DNA of 64,000 nucleotides. It comes from Gerris lacustris (Eukaryota; Arthropoda; Insecta; Hemiptera; Gerridae). A model generated the notes under the pieces. That model worked only from the letters and a program-made list of their open reading frames with translations, ran no database searches and was not told where the DNA came from. Of the stretch, positions 58,401 through 64,000 are shown piece after piece. Both the position numbers and the translations under genes were made by a program. The stretch covers positions 7,543,271 through 7,607,270 of the forward strand of contig OX578280.1 in NCBI GenBank assembly GCA_951217055.1, in the 5' to 3' direction. Position 1 is the stretch's first letter. The number at the start of each line of letters is the position of its first letter.

Positions 58401-59573
58401 TATACTTAATTTAAGTTTACTTTATATACTTAATTATTTTATAAACAGTAGAAAATAACATGAAGTTGTTGAAATCAGGTTGGCAACACTGCTTCTTTGA
58501 CCTTGTTTATGATGTCTATAACCTGCATCTAAATAACCTTCTATTTGAATTGAATCTCTTATATCTGCTAATAATTATTGTTATTTATTAAAATAATAAA
58601 TAAAAACTGTGCAATGGATGAAAATGTGTATTTTCTCCCTACTGGAGATAAAATATTGTATGTAACTCGTGAGTAAAGTGCTATAATTCCTCGGCTGCGC
58701 CTCGGGAGCTAATTAGCGTTATTCCCTCAATTTTTTAAATTAAAAGCTCTAATTTCCTCGGCTTTGCCTCGGAATTTAGGGACCATGGTTTCTCCGGCTT
58801 CGCCTCAAGAACCAACTTTTTCGTTCGGGGAATAATGGCTTACTTTACTCCCTAGGTCCATAAATAACTAATAAAGTTTTGTTCAGTTAAATGTAGAATT
58901 AAAAGAAAGTCAAGCATACAATGGAAATAACTTACCATTTAAATCAATTTTAGGTGAAATCAGATCTTGAGAAACTGTTGACTGGGTATCTTGATCAACA
59001 TCTCCTAATCTAGAGGAACCATCGGCTTTGCTCTAGAAAAAACCAAGAAATAGTTTATTTTAAATGATATAAAAATGTGAATTAGAGTTAAATTAATTTA
59101 TTTTTAATTAGAAGTTACAAATTAAACCGATTTATTTAAATACCTCGGGATGAGTAAATGTTTTTTTCTTATCATCATTTGAGTCAGCTGATGGACTAGG
59201 AACTTGATCTGTGAACAATAATAACAACTGAATAAAAACCATAAGTGAGTTCCAAAAGATACGTCTTATTTTAGAAAGTATCAGAAAGATGAAAGGGATC
59301 TCTGTAGCTTGGAAAGGCATGGGCTGTTCATTCAACAAAGTTAAGCAGCATTGGACATGGTCACCATTTGGATGGGTGAACACAGATCTGGATTCAATTG
59401 AAGGACTGGGCCCTCGCTCAGTGTTCACCCAACATCACCATATAAACGGGCAGCTGCTTATGTGAAGTGGTTTTTTAACTACTTCTGTTTTAACCAATTA
59501 ACTGGTTCTGAATCCCAATTATAAGGTTGATGGAGAGACACTAACCCCGAGTCATTCATTTACACATACATAC

Positions 59574-59649
<76 letters not shown>

Positions 59650-62600
59650 ATATATTATATGCACCATCTCTTTGACAGGCGCACTGTTAACATTCCCTTT
59701 GTTGTTGTGCCTTAGTTAGTTAGTTATTAGAAAGCTGAAAGAATCACTTAATTGGTCACTTGATAGGTTAAGTTATTCAAATATTCCTTTAAATCAAAGT
59801 GGTCACCTATCAATCAATCGCCATTTATTGAAGAACCATATAAAATAACATAAGTTACTACATGCATATATTATCTTGATACAATCATAATAATTTTATC
59901 AATATAACAATTACATTTCATATATTGTGACACTGTCTTCAAATCGGCCTTTGGCCGTGACACCCAGATAGGGTTTGGAGTTGTCTTGATTTACCAATAT
60001 TATTACTAATTTAAAACCTAACATATAATCAGTATTAAAAGTATTTTTATTATTTATAATTTTCAATCGAATACATTATCAATAAATTACCTATTTACCT
60101 ATGTTTTTCCCTGCTTCAACATTATTTATTCGTAAGTAGTAATGTAACAATTAACGTTTAAATAAAAACTTTATACCAGACCAACTATTTAACAACTTAA
60201 CATAACTATAATTTATATTAATCTACATTTAATAACTAACAACAAATAATTAAAATTATTTTCTATAAATATCTAAATATCTATAGATATTTATTCATAA
60301 ATTAATAAATTAAAAATAAACAAAACAATAAATCAACATAATAATTTATACGCCTATATATACATATACACACATACATACATGCATACGTACACACACA
60401 CAAACAATACTTATGTATCTATTACCTACATGTATTTATAATTTTTCAAACATGCATAGACAATTCATGCATGCAAGTCTTTTCATTTATTCCATTTTAA
60501 ATTCATTTTTTATCTAATATTTATTTAACTTTTATAGAACCATACATCAGTATTAACCTTTTTCATTCGCTGCCACTCTTTTCTGTCCATCGCCACTCGT
60601 TGCCATGTTGCTTCTCCACAACACTTCCACATGTCTTCTTCCCATCTTAATCCTGGTCTACCTCTACCTCGCTTGCATTCTCTTGGATACCAATCTATTA
60701 TTTTCTTTGCCCATCTGTTGTCCTTTGACCTCGCGATGTGCCCTGCCCAGCTCCATTTCCTTTCCACCATAAGCTTTCCTATATCTTCCAATTTCATTCT
60801 GTCTCTAACCCAATCATTTCTCATTCTATCCATTCTTGTAATTTTCAGCATGCACCTCTCCATATGTCTTTGCGCTACTCTCATTCTTGATACTGTTCTC
60901 TGGCTTAATACCCACGTTTCAACTCCATATGTCATTACTGGACACGCACACATCATCCACAGTTTCTTTTTCATACTCATACAAACATCAGAACTAAATA
61001 GATCTCTATACTTTTGAAATGCTCGCCAGCCTAGTGCTATCCTCCTACTCACTTCTTTTTCCTCGTTATTTTTATCGCGGCTTACCTGACTGCCTAAATA
61101 AACAAAATCTGAAACAAGTTCGACCTCCGAGTTGTTCAGGCAAATTTGATTAATGTCTCCTTCTGAATTTACTACCATTGCTTTAGTTTTGTCACGATTT
61201 ATTTCTAAGCCTACTTCTTTGGTTCTTTCACATAGTTCATTTAACATGGTGCTCGCTTCGTCGCAACATTTAGCTATCAATAGAATATCGTCGACAAACT
61301 CTAAGCAATTGAGCCACTCTCCGTTCACTTTAACCCCATATCCGTTCCAATTTAACTTGTTCTTTACATCTTCACAAGTGTCAAACTAACATCAACGTCA
61401 CCCAGAATGAGACAATCCAAACTATTTATAAATGGACCCTCGTCAAGACTCACGAGTAGCACAGAGTCTAAACAAGAAATCATGCCACACAGTGACGGGC
61501 TTCTTAACAGGTCCCTGCAGACTAAGCAGGCACCTACAGCTACTTGGACTGGCAAATGAATCAATCTGTAGGCTGTGAGGGGAGGATGAAGAAACTCCCT
61601 AATATCTAATTAGCTGCTGCCCCGGGCTGCTAAATCACAGATGGTTTAACTTTGGGGAGGCAACCATTGTGATAAGGAAACTAAAAGAGATATCCATCAA
61701 CAAGGTGTTGGCATTCTGTCAAAGCATCAGACTGTTGAAGGAGTAGAGGGTGCACAGATTAATAGAGGAGCACCTTCTGCAACCCAGGTTAGTTCAAAGG
61801 ATCCACATAAGGGTCTATGTCTTCGGGATTAAGTTCCCGGGAGTTCGAGATTAAGTCGGTTATAAAAAAAAGTTTTTTTTTTTTTTTTTTTTTTTTCAAA
61901 TAAATATTGCCAAGCTAACTTAGGCTGACCACATATTGTTAAAAGGCTCTAAAAAATTAACTTGTATACAAATCTATAGCTTGATGTTAGTCACACACAT
62001 TTTTGCACGCAACCTCCTGTACTAAATCTACCATAAGGTACTGCACAATTAATTCTTTATTTAAAACAGCAAATGAGACTACAGTCCACAATAGCATTGT
62101 TTGGATTAACTTGGCTTACAGGTAGTCGAAATTCCACCAGAAAAATAATGTACCTGTTTCAATTCTGCATCTCTTAAGGCATCTGTCACAAAGGCCATGT
62201 TTCAAAGCTTTTAGAGTACAACCACTCGTCGTAACAGTGACCACTTTGTTTCCAACCAGCCAGGTCATACTCTGGCCTTCATTCAACAACGTCTCCGCAG
62301 TCCTTTGCCTGAAAAACGCATTAATTATCATACTTGACAAAACATTTTAACATTTACACAAAATATTAATTTAAAGAAAAAAATAGTCTGCCAATTAGTG
62401 TGGCACATAGCTTTCTAGCATCTTATTTAGTATACTTTAATGATTTTATGCTTTTACGACTTATTATTGTCAAATAATTCCCCCAAATTTTTAATTCTGT
62501 AAAAATTGTTTTGATTTTTTACTTGAATTAAATGATCAAATTAGCAAAGTTTAAAGAGTGGGGTTATCAGCAGGCAACTTTCGACAAACAATCATCATTC

Positions 62601-64000
62601 ACTGTCAGAGAGAATTGGTTACAAAAATCATCACTATACTGAATAATCTAGTATCCTGAAAATATAAGGATATGAAGAAATGAATAAATCAAGAAGATCT
62701 AAATCTTCTTCAGTAATCAACTAAATCAGTATTAACTATTAAGATACCAATTATTACTAATTAACAATTATGAAGTTGTTCAGTGGCGTAGCTAGGACAT
62801 TGCCCCCTTCCCCCCCCCCCCCCCCTCCCACCCAGCCAAACCGCCAAAATAAAATTGACGAGCAAAAAAAAAAAAAAACAAAAAAAAGGACTTGCCTTCA
62901 GAACTGAATGGGAAAACAAATGGCTGAATAATATTCAAGTGTAAGATTTTATTATCCTCTAAGGGGGCCCCCTTCGACATTGGTTTGGGGGCCCCCTTCG
63001 ACATTGGTTTGGGGGCCCCCTAGCAACACCCCCCTCCCCCCCCCAGAGTTACGCCACTGAAGTCATTGCTATTACATTTAAGAGAGTATGTGAGATAAAC
63101 TTGATTTAGAAACCTTATTTGTAATGTCGAAAAGCATACAAAGTTGTTTTATAGCTAAGTGCTTACATGGCTGCGTTGACTATTCAGAAGTCAGAAGACA
63201 ATTAGCAGTACTTCCTGGAGGTTGTCGAGCTGGTACATTTATATATATTAAAGAAATGTCCTCTGCATGTCCTTTAGTACTTTGTGTGCTTAACGTTCTT
63301 AACCTTAAATCATTTTTTTTTTATCTCTTTTCCCTCATTGGAAGATTTCAAAACTTATTCGGGATCAAAAGTGGGCCATCCACATTTCAATTTTTTTTGT
63401 GATCAATGTATACTTTTTGTTTATTATTTAGTCTTTCATGTATCATACTTGAGGCCTTTTGCTGTTAAGGCAAATGTAAAATTGAAATTTAAAAAAAAAA
63501 ATTGTAAATGAATTATAATATGAATAAATGCAAACCTTTTTGTAATGGGTGAAACGTTAGCAAACGTGTACAAAGCCATAAGATCAAGACACGTTTCAGT
63601 CAGTTCTCTGTGGAAAGAGAGCATGTTTTCATCGTGAGGGGAAGATTTCAACTCCATCCTGGATGGTCTTTCTCTTCTACGACTTCCCTAAACATTTCAA
63701 ATAAAAGTTTTGTTATTTTGTCAGAAAAAAACCCGCATAATTTCACTTTTCACTACGAATTTATATTATTATTGAAATTCATTTAGGTAAGGAATTTTAT
63801 TTAATATTGAATTGAATTTGTATCATGGGATTCCTGGTAAAATGAAGTTCCATATTTAAACTGAATTTGAGACAAGATAATAAATCAATTTGGAATTTAC
63901 CTCTTTAATAGTTGTTAAGTCACAAAGTTCCTTGGGTTGAGCTTGCATAATATTTTGAAGCAGCTGATGTACCCAAGAACAGAACAGTGGATTCATTCTT
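43241..64000 (-). CDS. TSC2: TSC2 (tuberin), 3' part of gene, 16 exons
   Basis: Tuberin partners TSC1 (hamartin) and acts as the GTPase-activating protein for Rheb, restraining TORC1 at the lysosome; this is known from the family. Sixteen exons read in one frame: 63901->64000, 63536-63687, 62154-62308, 59144-59208, 58936-59032, 58162-58233, 57702-57832, 57007-57100, 55211-55485, 53480-53634, 51436-51565, 49908-50003, 49304-49423, 45824-45964, 44735-44905 and 43241-43438. All internal borders are GT-AG and codons split by introns rejoin in frame, giving 716 residues and a stop. Recognisable tuberin blocks are [28 protein letters not shown], the pre-[17 protein letters not shown], and the GAP segments [22 protein letters not shown] and [10 protein letters not shown]. 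The HIGNN stretch (about residues 571-575 of the visible part) is where the catalytic asparagine thumb lies in Rap/Rheb GAPs. The N-terminal half is beyond the window. Introns are full of transposons. Confidence 0.95.
43535..43893. mobile_element. GC-rich Harbinger-type MITE in 3' terminal intron of TSC2
   Basis: Ends GTGACACACTTCGC in both orientations. TTA at 43532-43534 and 43894-43896. The interior is rich in GGTGGCGC(T/C)ACC and CACC motifs. It lies about 100 bp upstream of the last TSC2 exon. Confidence 0.85.
44131..44200 (+). mobile_element. Solo pogo-like end
   Basis: CAGTAGAACCTCGATAAG, then TCGGACCTC as in pogo/Tigger ends. The opposite end was not found before the next SINE. Confidence 0.6.
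44248..44524 (-). repeat. tRNA-derived SINE (family S2), copy 3
   Basis: Minus strand: GGGAGCTGGAGTGACCGTGT (A box), GGGTTCAATCCC (B box), body matching 13505-13796, ending in (TAC)n/(TAG)n. Abuts the small MITE at 44527. Confidence 0.82.
44527..44678. mobile_element. Small MITE, TTCTTTAGACTGTTACTCCC ends
   Basis: The inverted end GGGAGTAACAATCTAAAGAA closes the unit. 152 bp. It is 56 bp from a TSC2 exon donor. Related fragments are at 945-1075. Confidence 0.75.
44735..44905 (-). CDS. TSC2: TSC2 GAP-domain exon [16 protein letters not shown]
   Basis: 171 bases, 57 codons: [40 protein letters not shown], matching the tuberin FNFVHVIV and ARQMALHAN segments. A Tigger-like element begins 45 bp from its acceptor and a small MITE ends 56 bp from its donor. 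Confidence 0.95.
44951..45722. mobile_element. Tigger/pogo-like element (family P2)
   Basis: CAGTAGAGTCTCGTTTATCC at the left, inverse GCGAGACTCTACTG at the right, TA on both sides. ATCCGGAC motifs lie inside both ends. A minus-strand frame ([20 protein letters not shown]) faintly recalls the CENP-B helix-turn-helix region of Tigger transposases; that is weak. Confidence 0.85.
45824..45964 (-). CDS. TSC2: TSC2 catalytic GAP exon ([15 protein letters not shown])
   Basis: 141 bases, 47 codons: [31 protein letters not shown]. The asparagine thumb that drives GTP hydrolysis in Rap/Rheb GAPs lies in the HIGNN stretch, so the catalytic residue appears intact. The acceptor is TTTTTAG and the donor is GTATTT. 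Confidence 0.96.
46150..47370 (+). pseudogene. Jockey/CR1-like LINE reverse transcriptase, broken
   Basis: RT core: [10 protein letters not shown] (catalytic Asp-Asp) and EWCLANGLK, then, after the SINE at 46343-46725, [11 protein letters not shown]. Further on in other frames come [38 protein letters not shown] and a C-terminal [19 protein letters not shown]. The endonuclease and the first RT blocks are missing. Frameshifts are present in addition to the SINE. The 3' end is probably the (ATTCT)n tail at 48060-48076. In a TSC2 intron, opposite strand. Confidence 0.85.
46343..46725 (+). repeat. Chimeric tRNA/5S SINE (family S3), copy 2
   Basis: GGGGCCTGGGTGGCTCGG (A-box-like), AAGTTAACCAGCATCGAGCC...GGTGACCGC (5S-like), GGTTCGATTCC (B box, 46438-46448), poly(A) of about 26. 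The direct repeat AATGGACTCAA is at 46332-46342 and 46726-46736. The inserted site lies within the LINE reading frame. Confidence 0.95.
47371..48076 (+). repeat. Probable LINE 3' untranslated region and tail
   Basis: AT-rich sequence ending AATAAAGGATTCTATTCTAT, a simple-repeat tail as in CR1/jockey-like LINEs. The foldback element at 48079 is inserted directly after it. Confidence 0.6.
48079..49281. mobile_element. Large foldback element, TA target site (family T5)
   Basis: Arms of about 450 bp: CA(T)GGTGTGGCAAAAGTTCG at the left, inverse at the right, meeting around 48520-48840. TA at 48077-48078 and 49282-49283. Both arms contain AAAATGGCGG motifs that create a mirrored 80-residue frame. 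The element stops 20 bp from a TSC2 splice donor. Confidence 0.9.
49304..49423 (-). CDS. TSC2: TSC2 GAP-domain exon [14 protein letters not shown]
   Basis: 120 bases, 40 codons: [31 protein letters not shown]. It is a near-exact match to the conserved tuberin GAP core. A 1.2-kb foldback transposon ends 20 bp beyond its splice donor and a hAT MITE lies about 100 bp from its acceptor. Confidence 0.96.
49530..49757. mobile_element. hAT MITE (CAGTGGCGTA ends), 8-bp TSD
   Basis: CAGTGGCGTAACTATGGG and inverse of CAGTGGCGTAGCTAGACC. The direct repeat GCCCTGAA is at 49522-49529 and 49758-49765. GGGCCCC-rich. Confidence 0.92.
49908..50003 (-). CDS. TSC2: TSC2 exon [14 protein letters not shown]
   Basis: 96 bases, exactly 32 codons, encoding [10 protein letters not shown] and [11 protein letters not shown]. 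These match the Rap-GAP domain segment VLYVGEGQ...YRYTEFL of tuberins. The acceptor is TTCTAG and the donor is GTATTT. Confidence 0.95.
50967..51115. mobile_element. Small mariner-like MITE, CAGGGTGTCCCA ends
   Basis: CAGGGTGTCCCACTTC at the left and ATGGGACACCCTG at the right, TA-rich flanks. 150 bp. In a TSC2 intron. Confidence 0.8.
51436..51565 (-). CDS. TSC2: TSC2 exon [13 protein letters not shown]...IPPYEIHK
   Basis: 130 bases that complete [17 protein letters not shown] and continue to [12 protein letters not shown] and IPPYEIHK, all close to the tuberin GAP N-terminal region. The acceptor is TTTTTAG and the donor is GTAGAT. Confidence 0.95.
51806..52384 (+). mobile_element. Small-ORF repeat family (C1), copy C
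   Basis: Plus-strand copy of the family at 5630 and 6350. It starts ATCTACGATTGATACG, contains a perfect 56-bp palindrome (51913-51968), then the ORF at 52067: [20 protein letters not shown], ending [10 protein letters not shown] and a stop (42 residues). The unit ends at CTTTCCGCACTCGACGCG. Confidence 0.78.
52439..53372 (+). pseudogene. Decayed hAT element with transposase remnant
   Basis: CAGGGATTCCCAACGGGG at the left and CGGTTGGGAACCCCT at the right are classic hAT ends. Near 52640-52740 the plus strand reads [21 protein letters not shown], resembling the start of hAT transposases of the ZBED5-like type. Later frames ([22 protein letters not shown]) are scattered by stops. Not functional. 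Confidence 0.75.
53480..53634 (-). CDS. TSC2: TSC2 exon leading into GAP domain ([17 protein letters not shown])
   Basis: 155 bases between a TTCTTAG acceptor and a GTAAGT donor. [12 protein letters not shown] matches the conserved tuberin GYTISDSAPSR area. RSGVNPA starts the block before the GAP domain, with its last codon split across the intron. Confidence 0.93.
53862..55051 (+). mobile_element. Tigger/pogo-like element (family P3) with transposase remnant
   Basis: CAGTGAAATTCGCTTATAAC and inverse, TA on both sides (53860-53861, 55052-55053). At 54470-54640 the plus strand reads [20 protein letters not shown] then LDWFKI, stop, [19 protein letters not shown], which fits the CENP-B-type helix-turn-helix of pogo/Tigger transposases. 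It is broken by a stop, and the DDE domain is missing. It contains the SINE-tail palindrome. Confidence 0.87.
54834..54957. repeat. Perfect 124-bp palindrome made of SINE S1 tails
   Basis: Two 62-bp arms, identical inverted, centred at 54895/54896 (CCAGCGCTGG). Each arm is the S1 SINE tail (GGAGTGTATTTTTC, CTGTCTGTTTCCCGTAGTTA). The tRNA-like heads are absent. Confidence 0.95.
55211..55485 (-). CDS. TSC2: TSC2 large linker exon with SNSSPEM
   Basis: 275 bases encoding 91 residues between a CTTTAG acceptor and a GTAAAT donor. [16 protein letters not shown] resembles the serine-rich SSSSPEL region before the GAP domain of other tuberins. The rest is low-complexity and proline-rich (TKPPVPISP). 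The phase agrees with both sides. Confidence 0.88.
55610..55963 (+). pseudogene. LINE C-terminal fragment (CR1/jockey-like) before pogo MITE
   Basis: Frame: [20 protein letters not shown], then [20 protein letters not shown] and [17 protein letters not shown], then a frameshift into [16 protein letters not shown]. This is the typical region after the RT domain in CR1/jockey LINEs. The last 90 bp match 19105-19211. Confidence 0.78.
55964..56518. mobile_element. Pogo-like MITE (family P1), copy 2
   Basis: CAGTAGAACCTCGATAAG and inverse (GCGAGGTTCTACTG), TA on both sides. Same family as 19212-19794. The centre (56264-56370) has a second small inverted repeat, ATGACTAGAGAGGTTA. Confidence 0.88.
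57007..57100 (-). CDS. TSC2: TSC2 exon with [11 protein letters not shown]
   Basis: 94 bases between a GATGCAG acceptor and a GTTTGA donor, phase 0 to 1. The SPVRRTS stretch is a basic motif with serines of the kind phosphorylated in tuberin linkers; which kinase acts here is unknown. A tRNA-like SINE lies about 100 bp upstream in the flanking intron. Confidence 0.83.
57190..57367 (-). repeat. tRNA-headed SINE (family S1), copy 2
   Basis: Minus strand: CTCCTGCGTAGCTTAGTTGG, anticodon-like stem CTGTA/TACAG with loop CTAAAAA, GTGGTTCAAATCCCGG, then the shared tail. A different 'anticodon' from the copy at 23232. Confidence 0.85.
57702..57832 (-). CDS. TSC2: TSC2 exon with [11 protein letters not shown]
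   Basis: 131 bases between an ATTGCAG acceptor and a GTAAAA donor. It continues the conserved block as SWMMRIQNE and ends [10 protein letters not shown]. An open frame runs past the donor into the intron and is not used. Confidence 0.9.
58162..58233 (-). CDS. TSC2: TSC2 exon with [13 protein letters not shown]
   Basis: 72 bases. [13 protein letters not shown] is a diagnostic tuberin block that continues into the next exon ([11 protein letters not shown]). The acceptor is AATTTAG and the donor is GTTTAA. Its conservation anchors the short linker exons upstream. Confidence 0.93.
58685..58870 (+). repeat. CTCGGCT.CGCCTC repeat, copy 2
   Basis: Three successive motifs CTCGGCTGCGCCTCGG, CTCGGCTTTGCCTCGG and CTCCGGCTTCGCCTC, then ACTTTACTCCCTAGGTCCAT. 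Related to 42935-43025. Confidence 0.55.
58936..59032 (-). CDS. TSC2: TSC2 exon, linker
   Basis: 97 bases between a TTTTCTAG acceptor and a GTAAGT donor. It encodes a polar linker ([18 protein letters not shown]...). A second AG two bases further in would break the frame, so this border was chosen. The phase matches both neighbours. Confidence 0.78.
59144..59208 (-). CDS. TSC2: TSC2 short exon, Ser/Asp/Lys-rich linker
   Basis: 65 bases between a TTCACAG acceptor and a GTATTT donor, encoding [16 protein letters not shown] plus a few residues. Sequence conservation is not expected in this linker. The call rests on splice sites and on phase matching with both neighbours (1 to 0). A 5S-like SINE lies about 130 bp upstream of it. 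Confidence 0.75.
59325..59480 (+). repeat. 5S-rRNA-like SINE (S3-related)
   Basis: AGTTAAGCAGCATTGGACAT...CACCATTTGGATGGGTGA (59339-59379) follows the internal promoter part of 5S rRNA, including the GGATGGGTGA segment absent from the other S3 copies. It then continues into S3 body (GTGTTCACCCAACATCAC). Too partial to be a 5S gene. Confidence 0.75.
59577..59648. repeat. (AT)n microsatellite, about 72 bp
   Basis: Uninterrupted TA dinucleotides in a TSC2 intron, likely length-variable. Confidence 0.95.
60525..61375 (-). pseudogene. RTE-like LINE reverse transcriptase, 3' part, open
   Basis: A continuous minus-strand frame of more than 267 codons: [31 protein letters not shown] (catalytic FVDD instead of the usual FADD), [32 protein letters not shown] and the RTE-type end [13 protein letters not shown]...[13 protein letters not shown]. 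The endonuclease and N-terminal RT are missing, so the copy is 5'-truncated, but its open frame suggests a young insertion. Inside a TSC2 intron, same strand as the gene. Confidence 0.9.
61383..61860 (+). pseudogene. LINE C-terminal fragment with zinc-knuckle-like region
   Basis: Plus strand: [36 protein letters not shown], as in the tail of I/jockey-type LINEs with RNase H, followed by [15 protein letters not shown] and [12 protein letters not shown]. Several stops. Similar in type to 14220-14500. It ends before a T run at 61869. Confidence 0.7.
61897..62022 (+). mobile_element. Half copy of TA-foldback MITE (family T3)
   Basis: Only the right arm is present: AGCTTGATGTTAGTCACACA, TTTTTGCACGCAACCTCCTG, TA flank. 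The left arm is replaced by a 28-T run. Confidence 0.75.
62154..62308 (-). CDS. TSC2: TSC2 exon with [15 protein letters not shown]
   Basis: 155 bases between a TTTTTCAG acceptor and a GTACAT donor. It carries the strongly conserved tuberin block [17 protein letters not shown]. The cysteine/lysine-rich part after it ([13 protein letters not shown]) is not one I recognise from other tuberins. The final base joins the next exon to make Asp. Confidence 0.93.
62388..62600 (+). repeat. GTGTGGCACATAGC repeat, uninterrupted copy
   Basis: GTCTGCCAATTAGTGTGGCA...TTGATTTTTTACTTGAATTA then TTTAAAGAGTG. It matches 42057-42520 without the piggyBac insert. Confidence 0.8.
62781..63059. mobile_element. hAT MITE (CAGTGGCGTA ends)
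   Basis: CAGTGGCGTAGCTAGGAC and inverse of CAGTGGCGTAACTCTGG. Flanks AAGTTGTT and AAGTCATT agree at 6 of 8 positions, so the target duplication has decayed. An internal 30-bp direct duplication (CCCCCTTCGACATTGG) is near 62967 and 62992. Confidence 0.85.
63536..63687 (-). CDS. TSC2: TSC2 exon, ending [12 protein letters not shown]
   Basis: 152 bases, phase 0 to 2, between a TTTAG acceptor and a GTTTGC donor. It encodes the helical-repeat segment with [12 protein letters not shown], which matches the tuberin motif YTFANCSP seen in other animals. The serine/arginine-rich start ([10 protein letters not shown]) is less conserved. Confidence 0.93.
63901..64000 (-). CDS. TSC2: TSC2 exon (first visible, 5' end cut by window)
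   Basis: The minus strand reads [17 protein letters not shown] and ends with a full codon before a GTAAAT donor. The reading frame starts at the second base of the visible part. Its upstream border is outside the window. The frame continues directly into the next exon. Confidence 0.85.

Noticed and set aside
59336..59385. Possible 5S rRNA gene
   Set aside because: Only about 40 bp resemble 5S rRNA. The start and end of the gene are missing and the sequence runs into SINE body.
61364..61564. Candidate extra TSC2 exon (66-residue frame)
   Set aside because: The TSC2 frame joins perfectly without it. The plus strand instead reads as a LINE tail, so this is a shadow frame.
63124..63402. 92-residue plus-strand frame in a TSC2 intron ([13 protein letters not shown])
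   Set aside because: No domain, splice context or family recognised. It turns into T-rich sequence. It may be chance or part of an unidentified repeat.

Overview
This window is eukaryotic nuclear DNA. It is very AT-rich, has interrupted genes with GT-AG introns, and is crowded with non-LTR retrotransposon fragments, tRNA-derived SINEs and hundreds-of-bases-long foldback elements. No operons, rRNA genes, functional tRNA genes or CRISPR arrays were seen. The density of TA-flanked MITEs, hAT, piggyBac, Harbinger and pogo-like elements suggests an arthropod, most likely an insect with a large repeat-rich genome. I cannot name the species from the sequence.

Two host genes are supported, both on the minus strand. 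(1) The right third (43241 to beyond 64000) holds the 3' part of TSC2 (tuberin; gigas in flies). Sixteen exons join in one open frame of 716 residues and a stop, ending in the Rap/Rheb GAP domain. The 5' part lies outside the window. (2) The middle (26131-38638) holds a complete four-exon TMEM186 gene (198 residues), a small mitochondrial two-pass membrane protein. Residues split across exon junctions are restored in frame in both genes, which supports the splice sites.

Everything else is repeats. 1-26 kb: no host gene seen. It contains AT-rich sequence, an 1.8-kb element with an 8-bp target duplication (3027-4820), three TA-flanked or pogo-like foldbacks, two kinds of tandem repeat, a 1.36-kb hAT-like element (15283-16644), a piggyBac-type element (21527-22133) and a nested hAT (22581-24944). 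26-39 kb: TMEM186, whose introns hold SINEs, hAT, Harbinger and foldback elements. 39-43 kb: inverted repeats and back-to-back MITEs. 43-64 kb: TSC2, whose introns hold a jockey/CR1-like LINE broken by a SINE, an RTE-like LINE, several Tigger/pogo elements, a decayed hAT transposase and more MITEs, some within about 20-60 bp of exons.

I found no convincing new functional system. The most interesting content is the transposon biology: three-level nested insertions with intact target-site duplications, a SINE family joining tRNA-like and 5S-rRNA-like segments, a LINE tail fused to a pogo MITE at two loci, a perfect 124-bp palindrome made of SINE tails, and a three-copy family carrying a short conserved ORF.
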